From IMG/VR virus record IMGVR_UViG_3300027980_000020, positions 1-38,245 of that record: 38,245 bases of DNA. One strand, written 5' to 3'. This document shows positions 30,861-37,401 of the stretch, one piece after another. The DNA is from a virus. Position 1 is the stretch's first letter. Every line of letters starts with the position of its first letter. The notes under the pieces were generated by a model that ran no database searches, was not told the origin of the DNA, and saw nothing but the letters and a program-made list of their open reading frames with translations. The translations under genes and the position numbers were made by a program.

Positions 30861-31856
30861 TTAAATAAACCTCCCGCATTTAACAACTTTCGGCTTGATT
30901 GCCTGTAATTTCTTGATATGAGAGTACCAAACAACTTTTTGAATGTCACCATCAAAATCGTTCGGCACATCAAAATGAACCAAGCCAAAATTTACAGTGC
31001 CGCTACAACGCTGAGCGCCGAACTTTGTGGCCGGACCCTGAAGAGGTGGTAGAGTCATTGCGAGATAATTAAGAGAATCGCCGACGTGAATGTGATAATG
31101 GACGTGTGAACGGATAAAAATATTCCCTTTTGGTGCCCCGTCGATTTCTTCCCACAGTCGGTTCCAAACGTACTCTTTTGCAAGCTGGGTTGCCCGACCG
31201 TGCGGAATAGACGATGACCCAAGGTGATGTTTTACATCAAAAACGCAACCGTTGATATCAAGCCAAACATGGTCGCCTATCGTCGCCTTTGCCTCTCTGG
31301 CTATCCAGTCCTCGCACTCTTCCCCATCGGTGGTAACATGATATCCTGTCCCGTGGGTCATGTGTACCTCAGACGCGCCAACAAACTTGATGCACTCAGA
31401 AGCCATTTCCGCTTGCTCCGTTGTCGAGGTCGTAATTAACTCAACACCGCCGCTACGCTTCCCCTTACCATCAACAGAATCACCGTTTACTATCATGACG
31501 TCAATATGCCCAAGGGACTTGACAACACTTTCAAAGTGGTCCCAAGCCTCTCGCTGCATGATGGATCTCTGTTTAAATCTTACGGGGGCGTTGTGGGCAT
31601 ATTGTACCTGCCAAGGTGGCGGTGTAAGACCGGCGAAATGTCCACAGTGCATATCCCCGATTGCAAGCACTCGTTTAAAATCCCTCACCACGTTTTTTGC
31701 AACTGGCCTGCGCAACTTTTCACGAGACGGCTCGACAACTTTGTCAGGAGTAGCGTCTAGCCACCGCGTAAACGTTGTCCTTGGCATGCCCAAAAGCTTA
31801 GCCGCCTCGCGTTTGCTGCCAGCTTTTTTATACCAACCTGCAACTGTATTACCCAC
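30861..31856 (-). CDS. HTH-metallophosphoesterase fusion protein
   Basis: A 331-aa protein. Residues about 1-35 form an HTH (KREAAKLLGMPRTTFTRWLD), then a linker, then a calcineurin-like metallophosphoesterase. The metal motifs are IGDMHCGH (about 66-73), NGDSVDG, THGTGYH, VKHHLG and RSHVHYHIH. The usual G-N-H motif is changed to G-T-G-Y-H, which may alter the metal site. Family members are nucleases or phosphatases in DNA repair. The HTH suggests it acts on phage DNA. It lies in the replication operon. Confidence 0.85.
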   Translation of the reverse strand: MGNTVAGWYKKAGSKREAAKLLGMPRTTFTRWLDATPDKVVEPSREKLRRPVAKNVVRDFKRVLAIGDMHCGHFAGLTPPPWQVQYAHNAPVRFKQRSIMQREAWDHFESVVKSLGHIDVMIVNGDSVDGKGKRSGGVELITTSTTEQAEMASECIKFVGASEVHMTHGTGYHVTTDGEECEDWIAREAKATIGDHVWLDINGCVFDVKHHLGSSSIPHGRATQLAKEYVWNRLWEEIDGAPKGNIFIRSHVHYHIHVGDSLNYLAMTLPPLQGPATKFGAQRCSGTVNFGLVHFDVPNDFDGDIQKVVWYSHIKKLQAIKPKVVKCGRFI

Positions 31857-31986
31857 GCTTACGCTCCTCGTTTATGTGGTCAGCATACGCTTGATCAACT
31901 TCGTCCAGAGTAAACCCCTCACGCAATTTCTTATTCCGCCACTCCCTGAGGGACATCGCCAATCTGTGTTCACGGGTAATTTTCAT
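31849..31986 (-). CDS. Small basic protein (45 aa)
   Basis: A 45-aa charged helical protein (REHRLAMSLREWRNKKLREG, then DEVDQAYADHINEERKRG). GGAG lies 8 nt upstream of this ATG. The frame is open to 32073 with another ATG that lacks a ribosome site. It overlaps the metallophosphoesterase gene by 8 bp. No known domain. The 100 bp upstream (31987-32088) hold no other convincing gene. Confidence 0.55.
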   Translation of the reverse strand: MKITREHRLAMSLREWRNKKLREGFTLDEVDQAYADHINEERKRG

Positions 31987-32088
31987 TTTTTTCTCCGTTT
32001 TAAATTTTGCGCCTAACGCATTTTTATCTTTCCGGCGGCACGACGGTGCAACTTTACCCTTAACTTGCCTCATATCGGACGCTACGTG

Positions 32089-32289
32089 CTAAATATGGCC
32101 CTTTAGAATCAACTTCTCACGTTTGATTGCAGCCTCAACCGTCAAATGACATTCTCCACCGTTCGTAATTCGCGAATTGCAAGCCATCTGAAAACCATTC
32201 CAAGCACAGCAACCTTTGTATTGCCCTTTGCGTCCTTGCCCCTCACATATCAACGGGAAGCGCGAGTGTATGATTTCCCAATCTGTCAT
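32089..32289 (-). CDS. Small cysteine-containing protein (66 aa)
   Basis: A 66-aa basic protein with CCAWNGFQMACNS and a later ECHLT, a Cys/His set that may bind zinc. The ATG overlaps the stop of the ATPase gene (TAATG), so it is coupled to it. Its ribosome site may be GGGA upstream. Function unknown. Confidence 0.6.
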   Translation of the reverse strand: MTDWEIIHSRFPLICEGQGRKGQYKGCCAWNGFQMACNSRITNGGECHLTVEAAIKREKLILKGHI

Positions 32290-33266
32290 TATAGTCCCAA
32301 AGCAGATCTCGTTTTTGCCGCGGAGGCCTCTGACTCATACAGCGACCACAAATCTGATCTCTCCTTCTCGGTAAGATATCTCCAGTCTGAGCGGCTAACG
32401 ATCTTGCGCCCCCTGTCAACAAAAAAATCACGCTCCATGCCCTGCGGGTTGATTCCACCAACAGGCAGTTTACACTTTATTATTTTACACGAATTTACGC
32501 CATGGTTGTAAAACAGACTGACTGCGAGCCTAGACTTTTCTAGCGTAAAATCTCCACCCCTTGGAGTCTCTCGGCCCTTGTCTTTTTGGATACAAATAAC
32601 GGCTATACCATCGTTAAGTCGCTCGTGTATCTTCTGAATCCAGCCGGCCACTAAAAAAAACTTATCCGAAACTTCAAGATAATCGATCACGTTAAAACCG
32701 TCAGGGTCGATTACTTGGTGAAAATCTCGCGTTCTTTCGTACGCGTTTAGACCATACCAACCCTCTTTCCTGTTGTCAACGTTCATAAGCCTTTGGCGCA
32801 ATTCACCGTCTCCCATCTCGGAGTTAAACAGGTTTATTTTTTCGTGTGCGCCACCATTAACCTTTAAATTTCTGTGTATTATTTCAATCACCGTTGCTGT
32901 TTTTCCGGCGTTTGTTTCTCCAGCAAGGACAACAACATTCTTTTTCTGGACACCGCAAATTGAATGAAGTTCCAGCGGAAACCAAACCGGATAATATTCT
33001 ACATCGGCGTTCTCCCAATCCATTTTACGGCAATCTTTAACGACTGACCTGTATTGTCCACGACGATCACCACACGGCTCAATTTTCCCCATGGTTACAA
33101 GATCACGCAAAACCATATCTCGAATTTCTGGATTTTCTCCAAGCATAAGCTCTTTCCCAAAAACAAATGCTGAAAACTCTCCAGCGGGCTGAGCATCGAC
33201 CCAATCCTTTGCCTTCATGGTGAGATTCATCAACCCTTTTTCTCTCGCGTCATTATGCGGCACCAT
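32289..33266 (-). CDS. RecA/DnaB-like ATPase with N-terminal winged helix
   Basis: A 325-aa protein. Residues about 18-80 look like a winged helix (IRDMVLRDLVTMGKIEP). Walker A is GETNAGKT at 116-123. A Walker B/hydrophobic strand follows near residues 213-224 and 234-243 (FFLVAGWIQ, IAVICIQKDKG), then a GGDFTLEKSRLAVSLF segment like the DNA-loop region of DnaB-type helicases. It is smaller than DnaB (about 470 aa). It probably acts as the replicative helicase or as an AAA-like loader. It lies between recombination and nucleotide genes. Confidence 0.8.
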   Translation of the reverse strand: MVPHNDAREKGLMNLTMKAKDWVDAQPAGEFSAFVFGKELMLGENPEIRDMVLRDLVTMGKIEPCGDRRGQYRSVVKDCRKMDWENADVEYYPVWFPLELHSICGVQKKNVVVLAGETNAGKTATVIEIIHRNLKVNGGAHEKINLFNSEMGDGELRQRLMNVDNRKEGWYGLNAYERTRDFHQVIDPDGFNVIDYLEVSDKFFLVAGWIQKIHERLNDGIAVICIQKDKGRETPRGGDFTLEKSRLAVSLFYNHGVNSCKIIKCKLPVGGINPQGMERDFFVDRGRKIVSRSDWRYLTEKERSDLWSLYESEASAAKTRSALGL

Positions 33267-33576
33267 ATCTCTCCTTGTGTTTTTCTGTGATTACGCTTGT
33301 CAAAATACGTATTTGTGTTTCTGCCCAGCGTTTTCTAGGGACGGACGCCGCATTTTCTATCACAGCAATTAACGCCAGGAACGTATCGTCTCCATATTTT
33401 AGCACCATGCCACGAAGTAAATCGTATTCTTTCACCTTGCCAGAGTGATACGCCTCAAGAGCGCGCCGAATAGTCATCCACGGCTCTTGGCCTGTTATGT
33501 ATACGGGTGTGCTTTGAAACAACTCTGGATACATGTGCATACCTGACAATGCCCTGAGTTGTAGTTCATCAAGCAC
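33253..33576 (-). CDS. Small helical replication-operon protein (107 aa)
   Basis: A 107-aa, all-helical protein (LDELQLRALSGMHMYPELF, WMTIRRALEAYHSGK, then a long C-terminal helix). It overlaps the ATPase gene by 14 bp and the replisome-organiser gene by 8 bp, so it lies in a tightly coupled three-gene unit. The position suggests a helicase-loader or an adaptor between organiser and helicase. No motif proves this. Confidence 0.55.
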   Translation of the reverse strand: MLDELQLRALSGMHMYPELFQSTPVYITGQEPWMTIRRALEAYHSGKVKEYDLLRGMVLKYGDDTFLALIAVIENAASVPRKRWAETQIRILTSVITEKHKERYGAA

Positions 33577-34345
33577 TGTTTATCTCCTTCGCCCTGGATG
33601 CAAGTATATTTGTAAACTTGATCTCACCGTTTCGGCCTTTCTTCGTCAGAGCGGCAAGCGATAAAATATTCACAGCCCAAAAATTATTATTTCTGGCCCA
33701 CTCAATCGTTTCATAAACAGTCTGCCTGTTGAACCCTTGGACCCTGATGAGGTTGTCTATGGCCTTTGCCCCGTTCACGGCCTTTGAGTGTGTTGGTTTG
33801 CACATGGCCCCCCAGCGTTCATTTTGTTTTTTTAAGAACTCCTGTGAGAAGGAAAAATACTCTTTCCAGTCTTCCTCTTTGCACCTCTTTGGACGGGGTC
33901 CGGGGAGAGCGTTAGCGTCGACCCTATTCTTATTCTTTTCATTCTTATCATTCTTGTTAGTGTCTTTCTGTGGTACTTCTGTGGGCACGTCTGTGGTACT
34001 TTCTGTGGTACTTTTTGATTGATACTTTTCGTAATTGTTCAATGTTATTAGGCTGGTGGTCTTGTTTTTCTGTTGTACTATCTGTTGTTCTTTTTTTTCG
34101 AGTTCGTTCAAAAAATTACGAACCTTAGTTCTAGACCATTTCCACCTGTCAGAAAGCTTGTGTTGGGACCATCCGACTTGTCCACGCTTCACCTCAATGC
34201 GGTTGCCTCTGACCCTAATATATCCGTCCTTGTGGTTGGCAAGCATGACGAGGTCAACCCATGCTTGTCCACGGGTAAATGGCTCCGCTGTCCAGAGTTC
34301 ATTTTCGCTTATTTGGCGGAATATTTTAACGTACCCACGGTGCAT
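33569..34345 (-). CDS. Replisome organiser / initiator-like protein
   Basis: A 258-aa protein with the N-terminal pattern of phage replisome organisers: GYVKIFRQISENELWTAEPF, TRGQAWVDLVMLANH, then HKLSDRWKWSRTKVRNFLNE, a winged HTH. A Lys/Asn/Thr-rich linker (about 110-150) leads to a C-terminal helical domain. Such proteins bind the origin and recruit the helicase. With no phage DNA polymerase visible, replication would use the host replisome. It starts 1 nt after the ERCC4 gene region. Confidence 0.82.
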   Translation of the reverse strand: MHRGYVKIFRQISENELWTAEPFTRGQAWVDLVMLANHKDGYIRVRGNRIEVKRGQVGWSQHKLSDRWKWSRTKVRNFLNELEKKEQQIVQQKNKTTSLITLNNYEKYQSKSTTESTTDVPTEVPQKDTNKNDKNEKNKNRVDANALPGPRPKRCKEEDWKEYFSFSQEFLKKQNERWGAMCKPTHSKAVNGAKAIDNLIRVQGFNRQTVYETIEWARNNNFWAVNILSLAALTKKGRNGEIKFTNILASRAKEINSA

Positions 34346-34346
34346 C

Positions 34347-34826
34347 TTACCCGCCTATCGCTTTTTGTAATGTCTTCATGGTTTTTATCTCTCTTTCCCA
34401 CGTCAAACGCATTTGTTGGTACATTTCGGCTTCCGCTTCTGCTCTAGCGTTCTTTTCAGTCCTAGCGAACCAGAACTGAATGCCGTTTTTTTGTGCCCAG
34501 GATCGGCAGGAATTGACGAAAGCCTTTGGGTTGCCCTTACGCCTAGGCAAAGGGTGAAAAAGCGCGTCATAAGGGGCCTCGACGATAACCGCGAAATATT
34601 CGTATCCTCTTGCTCTGTGCATTTCGCGAGAAAAGCGGTCCCGGCCCTGAAACATTGAGCCATACAGGTCTATTAAGCTTTTACGCTCCCACCCGAACCG
34701 ATGCTCAAAGTGTTTAATGGCATAGTCTCCAGTTGTGAGCGTCCCCACCTCCACGGAGACGGGGAAACGCTCAAACGTAAATGGTGACTGCTCTCGACTG
34801 TCTATTATTATTGTGAATTTTTTCAT
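34347..34826 (-). CDS. ERCC4-domain nuclease
   Basis: A 159-aa protein with a full ERCC4/XPF-type nuclease core: IIIDSREQSPFTF (about 6-18), LTTGDYAIKHF, then GWERKSLIDLYGSM and RDRFSREMHRA. The E-R-K and G-D acids bind metal. It cuts branched or forked DNA. No helix-hairpin-helix domain is present, so it may need a partner. The ATG at 34826 is chosen because it begins the strand; an upstream in-frame ATG (34868) has GGAG too close to the start. It lies between SSB and the replisome organiser. Confidence 0.85.
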   Translation of the reverse strand: MKKFTIIIDSREQSPFTFERFPVSVEVGTLTTGDYAIKHFEHRFGWERKSLIDLYGSMFQGRDRFSREMHRARGYEYFAVIVEAPYDALFHPLPRRKGNPKAFVNSCRSWAQKNGIQFWFARTEKNARAEAEAEMYQQMRLTWEREIKTMKTLQKAIGG

Positions 34827-34839
34827 ATTTAATTTAATG

Positions 34840-34893
34840 TCAGTTGGTGTAGTCGCTCTCCAGTTCATCTCCGCTGTCTATATTCATTGGCAT
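34840..34893 (-). CDS. 17-aa acidic mini-ORF after SSB (doubtful)
   Basis: A 17-aa frame starting at a TAATG overlap with the SSB stop and ending 13 nt before the ERCC4 start. The product is MPMNIDSGDELESDYTN. It may simply be a coupling peptide that carries ribosomes from SSB to the nuclease gene, which has no strong ribosome site of its own. It could also be chance. Confidence 0.3.
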   Translation of the reverse strand: MPMNIDSGDELESDYTN

Positions 34894-35405
34894 TAAAACG
34901 GAGCGTCGTCCATTCCACTGGCCTCAGACGGGAAAGCTGGACCAAGATCATCTTTTTGTTGCTGTGGCTGTTGTGGGGCTTGCTGAGTAGTCTGTTGCTG
35001 TTGATATCCTCCCTGCTGCTGTTGATATCCTCCCTGCTGCTGCGGCTGTCCCTGTTGCTGTTCTGGTGCGCGGTCAAGTCCCTGCGCGTTGAACGCCTTG
35101 ATTTCAGTCATGTATCTATCTTGGCCGGTGTTTTGATCCTGCCACTTGCGAGTTTCAAGGCTGCCCTCGATCATTACAAGTCGACCCTTGCCGAGATAAT
35201 TCCCGCAAAACTCTGCCGTCCGGTTCCAGGCAACAACGTTATGCCATTCGGTCTTGTCAACCTTCTGGCCTGTTTGCTTGTCCTTGTATCCTTCGTCGGT
35301 TGCCACGGAGAACTTGCAACGTGCTGCCCCGTTTGGCGTGTATGACAACTCCGGGTCGCGCCCAAGCCGACCAATCAAAATTACTTTGTTCATGCTGCCT
35401 GCCAT
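34893..35405 (-). CDS. ssb: Single-stranded DNA-binding protein
   Basis: A 170-aa SSB. The OB fold covers residues 5-110 (NKVILIGRLGRDPELSYTPN, WHNVVAWNRTAEF, LGKGRLVMIEGSLETRKW). A Gln/Gly-rich linker follows, including two tandem GGYQQQQ units coded by a direct DNA repeat near 34998-35042. The end is MDDAPF, close to the MDDDIPF tip that contacts host repair proteins. AAGGAG precedes the ATG. It works with the exonuclease and ERF protein upstream. Confidence 0.93.
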   Translation of the reverse strand: MAGSMNKVILIGRLGRDPELSYTPNGAARCKFSVATDEGYKDKQTGQKVDKTEWHNVVAWNRTAEFCGNYLGKGRLVMIEGSLETRKWQDQNTGQDRYMTEIKAFNAQGLDRAPEQQQGQPQQQGGYQQQQGGYQQQQTTQQAPQQPQQQKDDLGPAFPSEASGMDDAPF

Positions 35406-36019
35406 TACTGTAACTCCTTAATACGTTTTATTGTTTCCGCCAAATCTACGGCGAAGCGTTCAAGTTCATTGCTCAACTTTTCAATAAAGGTTTCGTCTCT
35501 AGTAACACGAACAATGAGCGCAGGCAATCCCGGGTTGAAAAACGACACAAAATCCCACCACTCACGGCCAGTGATAAACATTGACCCTTGGACCTGTTGA
35601 TAATATTTAGTCGGCAATACTCCTTTGAAAAGATATTCAAGATGAGTGTGGATTTTAGGGCATTTAATTTCAACTCCGCCTTCATCACCCACAAGTCCGT
35701 CGGGAGAACATGAAAACAGCTTTCTCGCGTCGTGATAACAAAGCGCTACCTCTTTAACGTCAACGTCGTTCATAAACTCGTAATAACGCCGCGCTTCTGC
35801 TTCCATTTCCACCCCACGCTCCATGGCCGCGTTACTGTATCCTTCTGTCTTTTCGCCAATGATAGCTTCACCAGCAAGCTGATAGAGATACGCTTTGCGC
35901 TGTTTAGACGGCAGGCCCTTGCTTGTTACTATTTTATCGAAGCATGAGGCCGAAGGTATCCCGGATCGAGCCGCAAACCATTCTGGCGAACCCTGCTCAA
36001 AGTCTTCAATCGTTATCAT
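35405..36019 (-). CDS. YqaJ/lambda-type exonuclease
   Basis: A 204-aa 5'-3' exonuclease of the YqaJ/lambda Exo fold. Visible motifs are GSPEWFAARSGIPSAS, a Y-S-N-A-A-M-E-R-G-x-E-M-E segment, then SPDGLVGDEGGVEIKCPK (the D-x-n-E-x-K catalytic core), and YYQQVQGSMFITG. It resects DNA ends so that the annealing protein can pair strands. It lies between SSB and ERF genes with 1-bp overlaps, forming a compact recombination operon. Confidence 0.9.
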   Translation of the reverse strand: MITIEDFEQGSPEWFAARSGIPSASCFDKIVTSKGLPSKQRKAYLYQLAGEAIIGEKTEGYSNAAMERGVEMEAEARRYYEFMNDVDVKEVALCYHDARKLFSCSPDGLVGDEGGVEIKCPKIHTHLEYLFKGVLPTKYYQQVQGSMFITGREWWDFVSFFNPGLPALIVRVTRDETFIEKLSNELERFAVDLAETIKRIKELQ

Positions 36020-36594
36020 TACGCCCCCTTCTTAACCTTGGCCTTGATTGCCTTCCTGGCAGACTTGTAATCGTCGGCGGCAATGTTCTCAACACTGGTA
36101 GAGCCAAACAAGGCGCAAAATTTGGAAATGTCTGAGCCTGTTTCCTTCAAGGCGGCATTAAGGTTTTCGGCCTGTTCCTTTGAAATAGAAACAAGCCCGA
36201 TTGAATCGGCATCACGGTTGTCGTCAATCAGGAAAAGAGCATTGAGAGCGTATTTCCTTGCGTAGCTCGACGCCGCACCGGTCACTTGGCTTTCGTCCAT
36301 CCCCTTTTTAGAAAGAGGCTCACGCGCCCATCCATAGCAACTCTTAGTCTCTCCGGTTGAGCATGACACGGTTGCCGTAGCCTTTAAATAATAGCGTTCA
36401 CCGACAACAATAATTTCGTCTGTGAGTGTCAGCAGCAATCCAGAGGCCAGCAAGCTAGGCTTGAGTGCCTGGAGGATATCCTCACAAGTTCGATATGCGA
36501 ACCCGCCAAATTTGTTGTCTCTCATCTTTGGGGCTTTCAAGTCGTGTTGGACTTTGAGAAGCTTTTCATCAAGGGTGTGCGTGTTTTTTTCCAT
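36019..36594 (-). CDS. ERF-family single-strand annealing protein
   Basis: A 191-aa protein of the ERF superfamily (P22 Erf type). Signature parts are FGGFAYRTCEDILQALKPSL, a beta segment (YLKATATVSCSTGE), and a GAASSYARKYALNALFLI motif, followed by DDNRDADS. It binds single-stranded ends made by the exonuclease and anneals them, helping genome circularisation or concatemer formation. The N-terminal part is intact. It is the first gene of the leftward operon and follows a clear promoter. AAAGGAG lies before the ATG. Confidence 0.92.
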   Translation of the reverse strand: MEKNTHTLDEKLLKVQHDLKAPKMRDNKFGGFAYRTCEDILQALKPSLLASGLLLTLTDEIIVVGERYYLKATATVSCSTGETKSCYGWAREPLSKKGMDESQVTGAASSYARKYALNALFLIDDNRDADSIGLVSISKEQAENLNAALKETGSDISKFCALFGSTSVENIAADDYKSARKAIKAKVKKGA

Positions 36595-36619
36595 TTCTAC
36601 TCCTTTTGTTTTGTGCCAA

Positions 36620-36640
36620 GTTTATATATCCATTATAAAC
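36620..36640. promoter_or_regulatory. Palindromic operator candidate
   Basis: GTTTATA (36620-36626) and TATAAAC (36634-36640) form a perfect 7-bp inverted repeat with a 7-bp centre. It covers the -10 and spacer of the leftward promoter. A direct repeat (C)CAAGTTTA lies nearby at about 36617 and 36647. This is well placed for repression, though no repressor gene was identified. Confidence 0.55.
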
Positions 36641-36649
36641 AAAAATCAA
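36621..36649 (-). promoter_or_regulatory. Leftward promoter of the replication operon
   Basis: On the minus strand TTGATT (36649-36644), a 17-nt spacer, then TATAAA (36626-36621). The spacing is ideal for a sigma70-type promoter. The start site would be about 36612-36614, only about 15 nt before the AAGGAG and ATG of the ERF gene. An inverted repeat overlaps the -10 and spacer. Confidence 0.7.
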
Positions 36650-36673
36650 GTTTAAAATATTTCCAAAAAAAGG

Positions 36674-36703
36674 TTGACAGTATTGCGACGCTTATGATTA
36701 GAT
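36674..36703 (+). promoter_or_regulatory. Rightward promoter (extended -10)
   Basis: TTGACA (36674-36679), an 18-nt spacer, then TTAGAT (36698-36703), with TGA directly before it (extended -10). It faces away from the leftward promoter and would start transcription near 36710. Downstream on this strand are structured RNA elements and then the early genes from 37402. Confidence 0.65.
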
Positions 36704-36708
36704 CTATT

Positions 36709-36906
36709 CAACACGACAGCAAAACATCTACCACTGAAAGTGGATGTGTAAAAACTTGCTATTCATTTGACCGGCACCGTGTCGGTGGCAATCTACGGAC
36801 AGCCACAGCGGGCAACCGCAGGCAAAACGGGCAAGGTTCACATTTGGAACCTTTGATCCTCCTAGTCTCCTGCCTGGAGAGGTTAAACCCAGGCAACATT
36901 TTTTTG
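36709..36906 (+). ncRNA. Candidate structured RNA, first segment
   Basis: Between the rightward promoter and a terminator-like hairpin, about 200 nt hold consecutive stem-loops and no gene. The stems are ACAT..CCACT/AGTGG..ATGT (36724-36747), ACCGGCA/TGTCGGT (36770-36786), GTGGC/GCCAC (36785-36806, an alternative to the previous stem), GCGG-GCAA-CCGC with a GNRA loop (36808-36819), AAGGTTC/GAACCTT (36833-36853) and TGCCTGG/CCAGGCA (36871-36895). Their density is far above what coding DNA would show. Family unknown; a leader or a discrete sRNA are both possible. Confidence 0.55.
36871..36905 (+). terminator. Intrinsic terminator candidate
   Basis: A 7-bp stem TGCCTGG/CCAGGCA with an 11-nt loop, then ACA and seven T (36899-36905). 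It would end the first RNA segment. If active, it would separate the promoter from the downstream tRNA-like element and early genes, unless antitermination occurs. Confidence 0.6.
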
Positions 36907-36916
36907 ATCTTTGAAA
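36903..36916 (+). repeat. 14-bp direct repeat, left copy
   Basis: TTTGATCTTTGAAA, identical to 37131-37144. The two copies bracket the tRNA-like element and one hairpin. A related but shorter TTTGATC occurs at 36852-36858. Confidence 0.75.
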
Positions 36917-36920
36917 ATAT

Positions 36921-37056
36921 GGTGGGGACTCGCGGCTAGAGGCAATTCGAGAAAGGTTTGCAAACCTTGATAGGGAGTAGAAAACACACCTATTGGCGGC
37001 CTTTTTCTAGTGAGGGCTGACGGTGTGCGGAGGTTCAAATCCTCCCCCGACCACCA
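36921..37056 (+). ncRNA. tRNA-like element with encoded CCA (136 nt)
   Basis: GGTGGGG (36921-36927) pairs with CCCGACC (37046-37052) in six of seven positions, with a G-G mismatch at the fourth, followed by A and CCA (to 37056). A perfect T-arm GGAGG-TTCAAAT-CCTCC (37029-37045) and a D-like stem CTCG/CGAG (36929-36951) are present. A 16-nt perfect palindrome (36953-36968) stands at the anticodon arm with no normal 7-nt loop. A long extra arm CACACC/GGTGTG (36985-37027) joins the T-arm. It is not a canonical tRNA and lacks tmRNA hallmarks. It could be a tRNA mimic or remnant. Confidence 0.6.
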
Positions 37057-37062
37057 AATTTT

Positions 37063-37130
37063 GAGCGGTTGTGAAATGAAAGGCAGGACAGCAAGTCTGA
37101 TAGTCAGACTAACGTAAAAATCCACCGCTC
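37063..37130 (+). ncRNA. Structured RNA segment with nested hairpin
   Basis: GAGCGGT (37063-37069) pairs with ACCGCTC (37124-37130). Inside is a perfect AGTCTGA-TAG-TCAGACT hairpin (37094-37110). The outer stem ends directly before the second 14-bp direct repeat, making CCGCTCTTTGATC, which resembles boxA-type antitermination sequences of rRNA leaders. Confidence 0.5.
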
Positions 37131-37144
37131 TTTGATCTTTGAAA
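37131..37144 (+). repeat. 14-bp direct repeat, right copy
   Basis: TTTGATCTTTGAAA, identical to 36903-36916, 228 bp downstream. It directly follows the CCGCTC arm of a stem. Confidence 0.75.
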
Positions 37145-37190
37145 TTCGATTTCTCATGTGATCACACCAACCATTTGAGGTCTGTACATG

Positions 37191-37301
37191 CTCATCTTGA
37201 TTTCTGATTGGCTCCCCACAAAGAGCCAACGCAGAATGGATGAGGTTATCGCCGGACAGCCGCTGAGAACCGAAGGCGTTTGGAGCCTTTAAGGTCCGGC
37301 G
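37191..37301 (+). ncRNA. Structured RNA segment: two large stem-loops
   Basis: First structure: CTCATC (37191-37196) pairs with GATGAG (37239-37244), TTCTG (37202-37206) with CAGAA (37232-37236), and TTGGCTC (37208-37214) with GAGCCAA (37223-37229). That makes 18 pairs in three coaxial blocks. Second structure: CGCCGGAC (37250-37257) pairs with GTCCGGCG (37294-37301), enclosing AAGGC/GCCTT (37273-37289). No reading frame with a ribosome site runs through it. A perfect GGAGGTGATC lies just after (37311-37320). Confidence 0.55.
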
Positions 37302-37331
37302 GTTGGGCCGGGAGGTGATCTAATAGAAAAG

Positions 37332-37359
37332 GCGGGTGCCGCTTGGATTCGGCACCCGC
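37332..37359 (+). terminator. Strong GC hairpin before the early genes
   Basis: A perfect 10-bp stem GCGGGTGCCG/CGGCACCCGC with an 8-nt loop. It is not directly followed by a T-tract; seven T come 19 nt later (37379-37385). It may be the 3' end of the structured RNA, an RNA-processing site, or a weak terminator in front of the first early gene. Confidence 0.5.
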
Positions 37360-37401
37360 TATCACATGAGACATCGAGTTTTTTTAAAAAAAAAGGTAAA
37401 T

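Noticed and set aside
36921-37056. tmRNA (ssrA) gene
   Set aside because: The element has a tRNA-like end but is only 136 nt, lacks the conserved GATTCGAC segment, and has no tag ending in Leu-Ala-Ala or similar. A short GCA-AAC frame ending in TAG is present but not convincing.
36909-37056. attP site built from a tRNA 3' end
   Set aside because: No integrase or excisionase of usual size was seen. The 5' acceptor strand and D-like stem are also present, which an attP does not need. It remains an alternative if a host match is found.
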